The translations under genes were made by a program, and so were the position numbers. The notes below the pieces were generated by a model. It worked only from the letters and a program-made list of their open reading frames with translations, made no database searches and was not told where the DNA came from. From NCBI RefSeq assembly GCF_900113035.1, contig NZ_FONX01000008.1:62001-126000 (forward strand): 64,000 bases of DNA, written 5' to 3'. The stretch is from Paracidovorax wautersii. GTDB taxonomy: Bacteria > Pseudomonadota > Gammaproteobacteria > Burkholderiales > Burkholderiaceae_C. Shown in pieces: positions 24,110-33,900 of the stretch (position 1 is the stretch's first letter; every line of letters starts with the position of its first letter).

Positions 24110-25048
24110 TCAGCTGTCCATCTCCAGCATGTCCAGCAGCCAGACGTTGAACGCGGCCTGCGCGGCCTGCCAGGCGGGCATTTCGGCCTGCTCGGCGCCG
24201 GTGTCCTGCCCGTCGCCCGCGCTGAGCCAGCGCTTCCAGGCCGTGGCGTAGCGGTGGGTGGAGACGTCGCCGGTCACGTCGCTGCCCACCAGATGGCCGC
24301 GCAGGCCGGTGAGCACGGCGGCCACGTGGCGCGCCTCCAGCGAGCCCTGGTCCCAGTTGGTGCGCACCACGCGGGGCGAGAACACGTCCTTGTCGATGCT
24401 GAGGTAGGTGGGCAGGCTCTGGCGGCTCAGCATGCACATCACCGCGCCGACCAGCGCATCCACGTCGGGGAAGGAGCGGAAGCGATCGCCCACGCCCAGC
24501 CAGCGCGACCAGCTGGTGTCCACGCCGGTGCTCCAGTAGGTGAGCTTGCCGGCGCGCAGCGGGCCCAGGTAGTTCTCCCAGGCATGGCCGGCTCCGATAT
24601 CGCCGGAAGTGATGCCCACGACATTCACATGCGCCACCTGGGGCAGCATGGCCACGCGCCGCACCCACGAGCCGCAATGCACGCCGAAGGGAAAGCGCAT
24701 GTTGTCGGGGTGGTTGTCCAGCACCAGCACATGCAGCGGGTTCGCCCGCGTGAAGCCGCGCGCGGCGATGCAGCGCTCGATCAGCGGCCAGCTCAGATGG
24801 TGGAAGTCGCCGCTGCCCAGGAACACGGTGCCGTGGGCGTTGAAGGCCGGCATGCGGGCGTCGAGCTCGGTGCGGAAGGCCTTCATGGTGCAGGTGGTGC
24901 AGCCGAAGCGCAGCCGCTCCTGCCAGGCGTCGCGCAGCGGCAGGCGCACTTCGCCCGGCAGCGGGCCCACGGAGGCGTCCAGGTCCAGCACCACGGGGGC
25001 GAGGGCCTGCGTCGTCGTGGCAGCGTCAGCAGCAGCGGTCGCGTTCAT
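24110..25048 (-). CDS. Arginase-fold (ureohydrolase-like) metalloprotein, unknown substrate
   Basis: A 312-residue protein I do not know by name. Its metal motifs match the arginase/deacetylase fold: GSGDFHH (residues 78-84, equivalent to GGDHS), LDNHPDN with Asp111, His113 and Asp115 (equivalent to DAHxD), and SIDKDVFSP with Asp219 and Asp221 (equivalent to SxDxDxxDP). A CTTC segment (residues 50-53) and NWDQG (231-235) are extra features. A hydrolase acting on a guanidino or amide group, or a deacetylase, is inferred. It overlaps the acyltransferase gene (ATGA at 25045-25048) and converges on the DegT-type gene across 47 bp. Confidence 0.78.
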   Translation of the reverse strand: MNATAAADAATTTQALAPVVLDLDASVGPLPGEVRLPLRDAWQERLRFGCTTCTMKAFRTELDARMPAFNAHGTVFLGSGDFHHLSWPLIERCIAARGFTRANPLHVLVLDNHPDNMRFPFGVHCGSWVRRVAMLPQVAHVNVVGITSGDIGAGHAWENYLGPLRAGKLTYWSTGVDTSWSRWLGVGDRFRSFPDVDALVGAVMCMLSRQSLPTYLSIDKDVFSPRVVRTNWDQGSLEARHVAAVLTGLRGHLVGSDVTGDVSTHRYATAWKRWLSAGDGQDTGAEQAEMPAWQAAQAAFNVWLLDMLEMDS

Positions 25049-26118
25049 GGCTTGGCGCCTCCCGTGGTCTCGTCCTGCCAGCGGCTGTCGCTCTCGAAAT
25101 GGCCGGCGAAGCGGCGCGCGAGCGCGCGCAGCACGGGGTTGCGCACATGCACGGCGTGGCGCGTCCAGGTGAAGCGCGCGCCCAGGCTGCGCTTGACCTC
25201 GGGGTCGGTCCAGCCGGCGATGTAGTGAGTCAGGCCCCGTTCGATCGCGTATTCGAGATTGACCATCCAGCTCACAAAGTAAAGATTGACCTCGCGCGCG
25301 GCCGGGTAGGACAGGCCGATGTACTTGTCCACCAGCCGGCCATCGTGCTCGTAGCAGAGGTTCCAGCCCAGCAGTGCGCCGGTTTCGGCATGCCGGTATT
25401 CGAAGCTGATGCCGCCGCTCGCGCCGTCGCGCAGCACCGCCGCGAAGAAGCTCCGCGTCAGACGGTCGAAATGTACTTCGCTCTGGGCGTGCACGGCTTC
25501 GTAGAGCGCGTAGTAGGCGTCCACGCGCGCATCCTGGGCGAAGGCATCGCCCGTGGGCACGCGCTCGATGCGCAGCTCGGCCCGGCTGCGCAGCTTGCGC
25601 CGCAGGTTGCTGCGGCGGCTGGACGACAGGCGCGCGAGGTACTCATCCACGCTGGCGAAGTCGATGGGCACATAGGCCAGCGCCTGGCCTTCGACCAGCA
25701 CATAGCCCTGGGCCACGCAGACCTCGGCGAGCTGCCGGGCGTAGGCGTTGTCGGCCTCGCTCAGCAGCGGCGAATCCTGCGGGATGTCCTTGACGATGGC
25801 GAGCGCGTAGCGCCGCCCGGGGCCCGTGCGCACGGCCTCGGCCAGCGCCTGGGGCGTGGCGTCCTGCGGCAGCGGGGCGTATTCCGTCACCGTGGTGCCC
25901 ACGAAGGCGGTGCGCACGCACAGCCAGCGCGACCAGCGCGCGTGGAGCGGCAGGCGGGCCAGGCGCGCCTTGAGCTCGTCATCCGCCGTGGTCAGCAGAT
26001 CGAACGGCGCCTCGAAGACGGGCGCAGGCACGCCGCCCAGCCAGCCGAAGCCTTCGGGCGGATGGGCCAGCGCATGCTGCACGAGCGACTCGGGCTCCAG
26101 CCGGTTGCGCCAGCGCAT
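25045..26118 (-). CDS. FemAB/BcsL-like GNAT acyltransferase
   Basis: A 357-residue protein. Residues about 165-300 form a GNAT fold like that of BioF2/CelD and peptidoglycan FemAB-type enzymes: DFASVDEYLARLSSSRRSNL followed by RRKLRSRAEL, then GWNLCYEHDGRLVDKYIGLS and a final SLGARFTWTRHAVHVRN. The N-terminal half (RYALAIVKDIPQDSPLL) is the paired GNAT-like domain typical of the group. These enzymes transfer acyl or aminoacyl groups to amines. It shares a 4-base overlap with the arginase-fold gene and lies 139 bp downstream of the class III aminotransferase. Confidence 0.82.
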   Translation of the reverse strand: MRWRNRLEPESLVQHALAHPPEGFGWLGGVPAPVFEAPFDLLTTADDELKARLARLPLHARWSRWLCVRTAFVGTTVTEYAPLPQDATPQALAEAVRTGPGRRYALAIVKDIPQDSPLLSEADNAYARQLAEVCVAQGYVLVEGQALAYVPIDFASVDEYLARLSSSRRSNLRRKLRSRAELRIERVPTGDAFAQDARVDAYYALYEAVHAQSEVHFDRLTRSFFAAVLRDGASGGISFEYRHAETGALLGWNLCYEHDGRLVDKYIGLSYPAAREVNLYFVSWMVNLEYAIERGLTHYIAGWTDPEVKRSLGARFTWTRHAVHVRNPVLRALARRFAGHFESDSRWQDETTGGAKP

Positions 26119-26170
26119 CAGGAAACCTCAGCGCCCGGACGCAAGCCCCGCCAGCAGGCGCGGACGCCGC

Positions 26171-26254
26171 GCAAGGGCCGCCCCGCCGCGCTGGCGTCGC
26201 CCCCCTTCCCGCGAAGTGAGAGAAGGGAGGAGCGGCGAAGCTGCTCAGCGGGCC
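26171..26254 (-). repeat. Interspersed GC-rich stem-loop repeat, copy 2
   Basis: Begins with the same 16 bases as copy 1 (GCAAGGGCCGCCCCGC) and continues with related blocks (CGTCGCCCCCTTCCC, GAGAAGGGAGGAGCGGCGAAG). It lies 3 bp beyond the stop of the class III aminotransferase gene (26258-27631), in the same relation as copy 1 to its gene. Likely a 3'-end structure between that gene and the acyltransferase gene. Confidence 0.7.
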
Positions 26255-26257
26255 GGA

Positions 26258-27631
26258 TCACTTCTTCGCGCGGGTCAGCAGCTGGTCCAGCAGCACCATG
26301 GCCTCGTCGATCTCGGAACGCGAGATCATCAGCGACGGAGCGAAGGTGATGACGTTCTTGTAGTAGCCGCCCACGTCCAGCACCAGGCCGCGCTTCTGGC
26401 CCTTGTATTCGAGCGTGCCTTCCAGGCCCATATCGACCATCTTGTCGAGCAGGGCGCGGTTGGGCGTGAAGCCGTCTTCGGTGCAGATCTCGGCGCGCAG
26501 GGCCAGGCCCAGGCCATCGACGTCGCCGATTTCCTTGTGGCGCTTCTGCAGGTCCTTCAGGCCTTCGAGGAAGTAGGCGCCGCTGTCGCAGACCTGCTTG
26601 CCGAAGTCCACCTCGTGGGTCATCTTCATCACTTCCAGGCCCAGGGCCGTGCCCAGCGGGTTGGAGGCGAAGGTGGAGTGGGTGGAGCCCGGCGGGAAGA
26701 TCGTCGGGTTGATCAGCTCTTCGCGCGCCCACAGGCCCGAGAGAGCGTTCAGGCCGTTGGTCAGCGCCTTGGCGAAGACCAGCACGTCGGGCTGCACGCC
26801 GAAGTTCTCGATGGACCAGAGCTTGCCGGTGCGCCAGAAGCCCATCTGGATCTCATCGACCACCAGCAGCACGCCGTGCTCGTCGAGCACCTTCTTGATG
26901 CCCTTGAAGTAGTTGGCCGGCGGGATCACGTAGCCGCCCGTGCCCTGGATGGGCTCGATGTAGAAGGCGGCGTATTCGCACTGGCGGGTCTTGGGGTCCC
27001 AGACGGCGTGGTATTCGTTCTCGAACTTGCGGGCGAACTCGGCCACCAGCGAATCGCCGTATTCCTCGGCCGTCATGCCCTTGGGGCGGCGGAAGGGGTA
27101 CGGGAAGGGCAGGAACTGCGCGCGGTCGCCGAAGTGGCCGAAGCGGCGGCGGTAGCGGTAGCTGGAGGTGATGCTGGAAGCGCCCAACGTGCGGCCGTGG
27201 TAGCCGCCTTCGAAGGCGAACATCAGGCTCTTGCCGTTGCTGGCGTTGCGCACGACCTTGAGCGAGTCTTCGATGGCCTGGGCACCGCCCACGTTGAAGT
27301 GCACGCGGCCGGGGCGGCCCCACTTCTTCTCGGCGTCCTGGGCGATGGTCTTGGCCAGCTCGATCTTGGTGGGGTGCAGGTACTGGCTGGCGATCTGCGG
27401 CAGGGTGTCGAGCTGCTGCTTGAGCACGTTCTCCAGACGCTCGTTCTTGTAGCCGAAGTTCACGGCCGAATACCACATCTGCAGGTCGAGGTACTGCGTG
27501 CCGTTGTCGTCCAGCATGTAGCTGCCGTTGCAGCCCGTGAAGATCTTGGGCGGGTTCACGTAGTGGACGGTGTCGCCGAACGAGCAGTACTTGGCTTCGT
27601 CCGCGAGGAGCTGGGCAGCGTCGAGGGTCAT
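26258..27631 (-). CDS. Class III PLP-dependent aminotransferase
   Basis: A 457-residue omega-aminotransferase of the acetylornithine/4-aminobutyrate/diaminobutyrate group. FNVGGAQAIEDSLKVVRNAS is the PLP phosphate region, FEGGYHGRTLGASSIT and IEPIQGTGGYVIPP are family hallmarks, VVDEIQMGFWRTGKLW holds the cofactor aspartate, and the lysine in FAKALTNGLNALSG (about residue 287) forms the internal aldimine. It acts on a terminal amine of a diamine or amino acid. It is probably the first gene of the minus-strand group; a 235-bp spacer upstream can hold the promoter. It is often annotated loosely as an aspartate aminotransferase family protein. Confidence 0.9.
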   Translation of the reverse strand: MTLDAAQLLADEAKYCSFGDTVHYVNPPKIFTGCNGSYMLDDNGTQYLDLQMWYSAVNFGYKNERLENVLKQQLDTLPQIASQYLHPTKIELAKTIAQDAEKKWGRPGRVHFNVGGAQAIEDSLKVVRNASNGKSLMFAFEGGYHGRTLGASSITSSYRYRRRFGHFGDRAQFLPFPYPFRRPKGMTAEEYGDSLVAEFARKFENEYHAVWDPKTRQCEYAAFYIEPIQGTGGYVIPPANYFKGIKKVLDEHGVLLVVDEIQMGFWRTGKLWSIENFGVQPDVLVFAKALTNGLNALSGLWAREELINPTIFPPGSTHSTFASNPLGTALGLEVMKMTHEVDFGKQVCDSGAYFLEGLKDLQKRHKEIGDVDGLGLALRAEICTEDGFTPNRALLDKMVDMGLEGTLEYKGQKRGLVLDVGGYYKNVITFAPSLMISRSEIDEAMVLLDQLLTRAKK

Positions 27632-27735
27632 GGAACAGGGACTCCGGAAAAGATATTCGGCGGAGTGTGAGCGGCGAACCTTGATCGACTATCGAGCTTT
27701 TGTGCGCAATGTGTGCAGACGCCGGCGGGCGCACG

Positions 27736-27773
27736 AAAAAAACCCTGGGCGCCTCGGAGGGAGGAACCCAGGG
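27736..27773 (-). terminator. Rho-independent terminator of the lipoprotein gene
   Basis: On the minus strand: CCCTGGG stem (27767-27773 pairing with 27743-27749) with further GC pairing possible, followed by seven T residues (complement of 27736-27742). It lies 92 bp beyond the stop of the lipoprotein gene (27866). Confidence 0.75.
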
Positions 27774-27865
27774 CGCAAGCCCCGCTGGAGGGGAGGGGTC
27801 AAGGGAATCGACGAGAGAGTTTTGCGCGGGGCCGCCCGGAATGGCGGCGCAGGCCCCAAGGGGGA

Positions 27866-28360
27866 TCAGCAGCCCGAGGGACGGTTGGGCCGCATGGGCA
27901 CCACGCCCGTGACCACGACGGCGGCGCCGTCGGACGCCGTCAGCCGCTTGCCGGACAGGCGGATGCGGTCGGAGCCGCGCACCACGGCCACGTCGGACCA
28001 GTCGCTGGCGCCGAACTCCTTGCCCTGGAAGGTCAGCCACGCCTCATAGACGTTGACGCTTTCGGGGCGGTAGCGGATGTCGCCGGAAGCTGTGCCGGTG
28101 CTGCCGACCTTGTTGATGCCGTCGAAGCGGAAGGTGCAGACCTGGGGGTAGGAGCCGATGGGGTTCTTCTTGTCCACGTCCGTCAGGTTGACGTTGCCGT
28201 CGCCGTAGACGCCGTTCAGGCTGGAATCGCTCGCGGCGGTCACGGTGAGCACGCCGGTCTGTTCGCTGGGGGTCGGGTCGTCGTCGTTGCCGCCGCCGCA
28301 GGCGGTCAGCAGCAGGCTGGAGGCGGCGATGGCGGCGCAGGCCGTGAGCAGGGATTTCAT
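27866..28360 (-). CDS. Hypothetical lipoprotein
   Basis: A 164-residue protein with a lipoprotein signal (MKSLLTACAAIAASSLLLTAC, lipobox LTAC, Cys21 acylated; the alternative LLTAC earlier is too near the N terminus). An acidic linker GGGNDDDPTPSEQ follows, then a predicted beta-rich domain (LTVTAASDSSLNGVYGDGNV, CTFRFDGINKV, DIRYRPESVNVYEAW). I recognise no family. It is transcribed alone and has its own terminator. The likely location is the periplasmic side of a membrane. Confidence 0.8.
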   Translation of the reverse strand: MKSLLTACAAIAASSLLLTACGGGNDDDPTPSEQTGVLTVTAASDSSLNGVYGDGNVNLTDVDKKNPIGSYPQVCTFRFDGINKVGSTGTASGDIRYRPESVNVYEAWLTFQGKEFGASDWSDVAVVRGSDRIRLSGKRLTASDGAAVVVTGVVPMRPNRPSGC

Positions 28361-28536
28361 GAGGGCTCCTGGAAGTCTGGGATCGGTTCGGTGAGCGCCG
28401 CCCGCTACAAAAGGCAGAGCGGCGCAGCGTGGAGCGATCGTAGAAATCCAGGCGGGGGCGGATTGTCGTCCCGCCGCAGCAGCGCCTGTAGGACTCGGCG
28501 CAAGCGCCGTGCGCGCGGCCGCCGGGGGCCCGCGCC

Positions 28537-29553
28537 CTACCCCGCCGGCGCGCCCTGCACGGCTGGCGCCCAGCGCGCTTCGGCATAGCGCAGGTCCACA
28601 TGCGCCTGCAGAAAGTCCAGCACGGCGCGGGTGCGCGGCGGCAGCCGGTCGGGCCGGCCCACATAGACGGCGTGGATGGGCTCCAGGTCGCCGCAGTCGA
28701 AGGCGTCGAGCACGGGCACGAGGCGGCCCTGCACCAGGTCGTCCCAGGCGTGGTAGAGCGAAAGCCGGGCCAGCCCCGTGCCCTGCAGCGCCAGCTGGCG
28801 CATCACGTCGCCATCGTTGACGCGGATGACCTGGCCCGCATCCACCGCCACCCGCCGGCCCTCGACGAGGAAGGGCCAGTGCGCGATGGCGCGCGGGTAG
28901 TTCCAGCCCAGCCGCACATGGCGCTGCAGATCCTGCGGATGCGCGGGCATGCCGCAGCGCGCGAGGTAGGCGGGCGAGGCCACGACCACCTGCCGCGTGC
29001 GGCCCAGCAGCCGGGCGATCACGTCGGACGCCGGCAGCGCGCCCCAGCGGATGGCGATGTCGATGCCGGCTTCCGCCAGATCCACCACCTGGTCGGAGAA
29101 ATGCAGGTCCAGGCTGAGGCCCGGCAGCGCCTCCAGCAGCCGCGGCACCAGGGGCAGCAGCAGCACCGTGCCGGTCGAGGTGCTGGCGCTGATGCGCACC
29201 GTGCCGCGCGGCTCGCTGCGCGCGGCCACCTCGGCCTCCAGCTCTGCCAGATCGGCCAGCAGGCGCTTGGCGCCCTGGCACAGCTGCGTGCCTTCGGGCG
29301 TGAGCAGCACGCGCCGGGTGCTGCGCTGCAGCAGCTGCACGCCCAGCCGCGTCTCCAGACGCGACATGGCCTTGCTGACGGCCGAGGGCGAGACGCCCAG
29401 GTGCCGCGCCGCGGCCGACAGGCTGCCGCGCTCGGCCACCAGCACCAGCGTTTCCAGGTCGGCCGAGCGATGCCCATCGGCCAGGCCGCCGCCCGGCAAA
29501 GGAACGAGGGCGGGTTCGGGCACTGAGGGCCGGGCAGGAGCGGAGGCAGGCAT
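28537..29553 (-). CDS. LysR family transcriptional regulator
   Basis: A 338-residue LysR protein. The HTH (LVAERGSLSAAARHLGVSPS) starts late, at about residue 42, because of a Pro/Ala-rich leader MPASAPARPSVPEPALVPLP; a start downstream of the leader would lack an ATG. The effector domain carries the DLHFSDQVVDLAEAGIDIAI strand typical of the CrgA/DsdC-like branch. It is divergent from an MFS exporter gene (29733) across 179 bp and likely controls it. CACAAAGC is repeated in the spacer at 29609 and 29651, possibly as binding half-sites. Confidence 0.9.
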   Translation of the reverse strand: MPASAPARPSVPEPALVPLPGGGLADGHRSADLETLVLVAERGSLSAAARHLGVSPSAVSKAMSRLETRLGVQLLQRSTRRVLLTPEGTQLCQGAKRLLADLAELEAEVAARSEPRGTVRISASTSTGTVLLLPLVPRLLEALPGLSLDLHFSDQVVDLAEAGIDIAIRWGALPASDVIARLLGRTRQVVVASPAYLARCGMPAHPQDLQRHVRLGWNYPRAIAHWPFLVEGRRVAVDAGQVIRVNDGDVMRQLALQGTGLARLSLYHAWDDLVQGRLVPVLDAFDCGDLEPIHAVYVGRPDRLPPRTRAVLDFLQAHVDLRYAEARWAPAVQGAPAG

Positions 29554-29732
29554 GGAACCTTCGGGCAGAAAGAGAAGGGCTGGAAGCAGGCTTGTCGATC
29601 TGTGCCCAGCAGGCACAAAGCCATTTCCATTATTCCATCTACACAAAGCTGGCGCCGGGCGCCACAGTTCAGCCCATCGCCATCCACTCCTGCGCATGCC
29701 GCTTTGTCCAGACGCGGCGCGCCCTGCCTTCC

Positions 29733-30905
29733 ATGCCTTTATCCCTTCTCGCACTCGCCGCCGGCGCCTTCGGCATCGGCACCACCGAATTCATCATCAT
29801 GGGCCTGCTCACCCAGGTCAGCCAGGACCTGGGCATCTCCATTCCCGCGGCCGGCACGCTGATCTCGGGCTACGCCATCGGCGTGGCCGTGGGCGCGCCC
29901 GTGCTCACGCTGCTCACCCGGCGGTGGCCGCGCAAGCGCCTGCTGCTGGCGCTGATGCTGATCTTCATCGCCGGCAACGCCGCCGCCGTGGTGGCCCCCA
30001 CCTATGGCTGGCTGCTGGCGGCGCGGGTGCTGACCGCGCTCACGCACGGCACCTTCTTCGGCGTGGGCGCGGTGGTCGCCACCGGGCTGGTGCCGGCCGA
30101 GAAGAAGGCCTCGGCCATCGCGCTGATGTTCTCGGGGCTGACCCTGGCCACCCTGCTGGGCGTGCCGGCGGGCGCGTGGATCGGCCAGCACTTCGGCTGG
30201 CGCATGGCGTTCGCCGCCGTGGCCGTGGTGGGCGTGGCGGCGCTCGCCATCCTGGCCGCCTTCGTGCCGCGCGACACGGGCCGGCCCGCCGCCACGCCGC
30301 TCAGGCAGGAGCTGGCCGTGCTGGCGCTGCCCCAGGTCTGGCTGGGCCTGGGCATCACGGTGTTCGGCTTCGCCGGCGTGTTCGCGCTCTACACCTATGT
30401 GGAGCCGCTGCTGACGCAGGTCACCCACATGGCGGGCGGCGCCGTGGCCGTCACGCTGCTGCTGTTCGGCGCGGGCCTCGCCGCCGGCAACCTGCTGGGC
30501 GGCAAGCTGGCCGACCGGGGCGTGATGCGCGCGCTGGCGCTGTCCATCGCCGCGCTGCTGCTGGTGCTGGTGGCCGGCCGCTGGGCCTTCGGCCATGCGG
30601 CCCTGGCCATGGCCTATGTGGTGGTGCTGGGCACGGCGGCCTTCGCCACGGTGGCGCCCATGCAGATGCGCGTGCTGCAGCAGGCCGGGCCGCAGGGCAG
30701 CACGCTGGCGTCCAGCCTCAACATCTCGGCCTTCAACCTGGGCAATGCCATCGGCGCCTGGCTGGGCGGGCTGGTGATCGCCCAGGGCCTGGGCCTGCTG
30801 AGCGTGGCCTGGGCCGCAGCGGCGCTGGCGGCCGTGGGGCTGGTGCTGGTGGGCGCGAGCGCCCGGCTGGGCCGGGAAGGCAGCGGACAGCCACAGCCGG
30901 CCTGA
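29733..30905 (+). CDS. MFS efflux transporter (AraJ/YdhP-like, DHA1)
   Basis: A 390-residue twelve-helix permease. LALAAGAFGIGTTEFIIMGL is the typical first helix of the AraJ/SotB branch (TEF motif), followed by the GYAIGVAVGAPVLTLLTRRW motif A loop. Members export sugars, arabinose or drugs by proton antiport. The ATG at 29733 gives the standard length. It is divergent from the LysR gene and ends 13 bp before the convergent uvrA stop, with no visible terminator between them. Confidence 0.9.
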   Translation: MPLSLLALAAGAFGIGTTEFIIMGLLTQVSQDLGISIPAAGTLISGYAIGVAVGAPVLTLLTRRWPRKRLLLALMLIFIAGNAAAVVAPTYGWLLAARVLTALTHGTFFGVGAVVATGLVPAEKKASAIALMFSGLTLATLLGVPAGAWIGQHFGWRMAFAAVAVVGVAALAILAAFVPRDTGRPAATPLRQELAVLALPQVWLGLGITVFGFAGVFALYTYVEPLLTQVTHMAGGAVAVTLLLFGAGLAAGNLLGGKLADRGVMRALALSIAALLLVLVAGRWAFGHAALAMAYVVVLGTAAFATVAPMQMRVLQQAGPQGSTLASSLNISAFNLGNAIGAWLGGLVIAQGLGLLSVAWAAAALAAVGLVLVGASARLGREGSGQPQPA

Positions 30906-30918
30906 GCCTGCCAAAGAC

Positions 30919-33900
30919 CTACCGCGCCAGCACCGGCGCGATCGCCCGGCCGGTGTGGGTGCCCAGGCGCACCACCTCTTCGGGCGTGGCGGCGGCCACG
31001 ATGCGGCCGCCTTCCTTGCCGCCTTCGGGGCCCAGGTCGATGATCCAGTCGGCCTCGGCGATCACGTCGAGGTCGTGCTCGATCACCACCACGCTGTGGC
31101 CGCCATCGACCAGGCGGTGCAGCACGCGGATGAGCTTGTGCACGTCGGCCATGTGCAGGCCCACGGTGGGCTCGTCCAGCACGTAGAGGGTGTGCGGCGC
31201 CTTCTGCCCGCGCCGGCCAACCTCGTCGCGCACCTTGGTGAGTTCGGTCACGAGCTTGATGCGCTGCGCCTCGCCGCCCGAGAGCGTGGGGCTGGGCTGG
31301 CCCAGCGTGAGGTAGCCCAGGCCCACGTCCTTCAAGAGCTGCAGCGGGTGGGCGATGCTGGGCATGCTGGCGAAGAACTCCACCGCCTCGTCCACTTCCA
31401 TCTGCAGCACATCGCCGATGCTCTTGCCGCGCCAGGTGACGGCCAGCGTCTCCGGGTTGAAGCGCGCGCCGTGGCAGGCCTCGCAGGGCACCTTCACATC
31501 GGGCAGGAAGCTCATGGCGATGGTGCGGATGCCCTGGCCTTCGCAGACCGGGCAGCGGCCTTCGCCGGTGTTGAAGCTGAAGCGCCCGGCCGCGTAGCCG
31601 CGGGCCTTGGCCTCCAGCGTCTCGGCGAAGAGCTTGCGGATGGTGTCCCAGAAGCCGATGTAGGTGGCCGGGCAGCTGCGCGGCGTCTTGCCGATGGGGG
31701 TCTGGTCCACTTCCAGCACGCGGTCGATGGTCTCGAAGCCCGCCAGGCCCGTGCAGCCGACCAGCGCCGGCGCCTTGCCGGCATCCATGGCGTCGCGCCC
31801 GGCCTTGGTGGAGCGCTGCTGCACCCAGGCCTGCACGTTGGCCAGCAGCACGTCGCGCGCCAGCGTGGATTTGCCCGAGCCGCTGACGCCGGTGACGGCC
31901 ACGAGGCGGTGCAGCGGCACGGTGGCCGTCACGTCCTGCAGGTTGTGCAGGCTCGCGCCGTGCACCGTCAACCAGCGCATGGCGGCGCGCTCCTTGGCAT
32001 CCTCCAGCGCAGCGGCCTGCAGGGCCGCGGCCTGCGCTGCCCGCTTCTTGACTGCGGCGCTCTGGCGGCCCGTGGGCGCCTCGGCGGGCTGGGCCTGCGC
32101 CACGGTTTCGGCGTCCACCTCGGAGGGCTGCATGCTGCGCCGCGCCTGCAGCGGGTGGCGCATGGCGTGCAGCAGGTAGCGGCCGGTCTGCGAATCCTCG
32201 GCCGCCTCGATGTCGGCCACCGTGCCCTGCGCCACCAGCCGCCCGCCGCGTTTGCCCGCGCTGGGGCCGATGTCGATGATGTGGTCGGCGCGGCGGATGG
32301 TGTCCTCGTCGTGCTCCACCACCACCAGGGTGTTGCCCTTGTCGCCCAGCTTGTGCAGGGCGTTGAGCAGGATCTGGTTGTCGCGCGCATGCAGGCCGAT
32401 GGTGGGCTCGTCGAGGACGTAGCACACGCCCTGCAGGTTGCTGCCCAGCTGCGCGGCCAGGCGGATGCGCTGTGCCTCGCCGCCCGAGAGCGTGGGAGCG
32501 CCCCGGTCCAGCGTGAGGTAGGAGAGGCCGACTTCCTCCAGGAATTCGAGCCGGCTCCTGATCTCGGGCACCAGGTCGCGGGCGATCTCTGCCTCGCGGC
32601 CCGAGAGCTTCAGCCCGTCGATCCACTGCCGCACCTCGGTCACCGAGAGGCGCGCCACCTCGGTCACCGGCACGCCCGCGAACAGCACGGCGCGCGCCAC
32701 GGGATTGAGGCGCGTGCCCTGGCAGGTCGGGCAGACGGTGTCGGCCACGTCCTCGGCCTCGGGTTCGGCGAAGGTCTGCTCGCGGCCCCGGTCCTTGTCG
32801 TCCTGCACCGAGTCGTCGAAGACCTTGCGCTGCTCCTTGGTGAGCTTCACGCCCGTGCCCACGCAGTCGGGGCACCAGCCGTGCTTGCTGTTGTAGGAGA
32901 AGAGACGCGGGTCCAGCTCGGCATAGCTGGTGGCGCAGACCGGGCAGGCGCGCTTGGTGGAAAAGGCCTGCAGCGTGCCGATGCCCGCGGTGGGCTGGCC
33001 GGCGGCCATGGCGTCCTTCAGGCCTTCGAGCCCGCTCAGCACATGGACCACGCCCTTGCCCAGCTCGAGCGCGCGGGCCAGCGCGGCGCGCAGCTCGGCC
33101 TCCTGCGCGGGAGCCACGTCCAGGCTGGCCACGGGCAGCTCGATGGTGTGTTCCTTGAAGCGGTCGATGCGCGGAAAGCCGGTGGTCGGCAGGAAGTTGC
33201 CGTCCACCCGCAGATGCGTGTAGCCGCGCGGGCGCGCCCAGTCGGCCAGCTCGGTATAGACGCCCTTGCGGTTGACCACCAGCGGCGCCAGCAGGCCGAT
33301 GTGACGGCCCTTGAACTGCGTCAGCAGTTGCGCGGCGATGCTGTCGGGCGTCTGCGGCTGCACGGCGGCGCCGTCGTGGATGCAGTGCTGCACGCCCAGC
33401 TTCACATACAGCAGGCGCAGGAAGTGCCAGACCTCGGTGGTCGTTCCCACCGTGCTCTTGCGGCCGCCGCGCGAGAGGCGCTGCTCGATCGCCACCGTGG
33501 GCGGAATGCCATAGACCGCATCCACCTCGGGCCGGCCGGCCGGCTGCACGATGCTGCGCGCATAGGCGTTGAGCGATTCGAGGTAGCGGCGCTGCCCTTC
33601 GTTGAACAGGATGTCGAAGGCCAGCGTGGACTTGCCCGATCCCGAGACGCCGGTCACCACGTTGAACTTGCCGCGCGGGATGTCCACCGACAGGTTCTTG
33701 AGGTTGTGCTCCTTGGCGTTCACGATCTCGATGGCGTTCTTGGGCACATGCCCCGTATCCGCCTGGGCACGGCGCTTCTCTTTTCGGAGCACGGCGGCTT
33801 TCTCGTGCACCGAGTGGCCGCCCTCGCCCAGGGCCAGCTCGTAGTCGCGCAACGCGGCGCCGGTGTGCGATGCCGGGTGCTGGCGCACGTCCTCGGGCGT

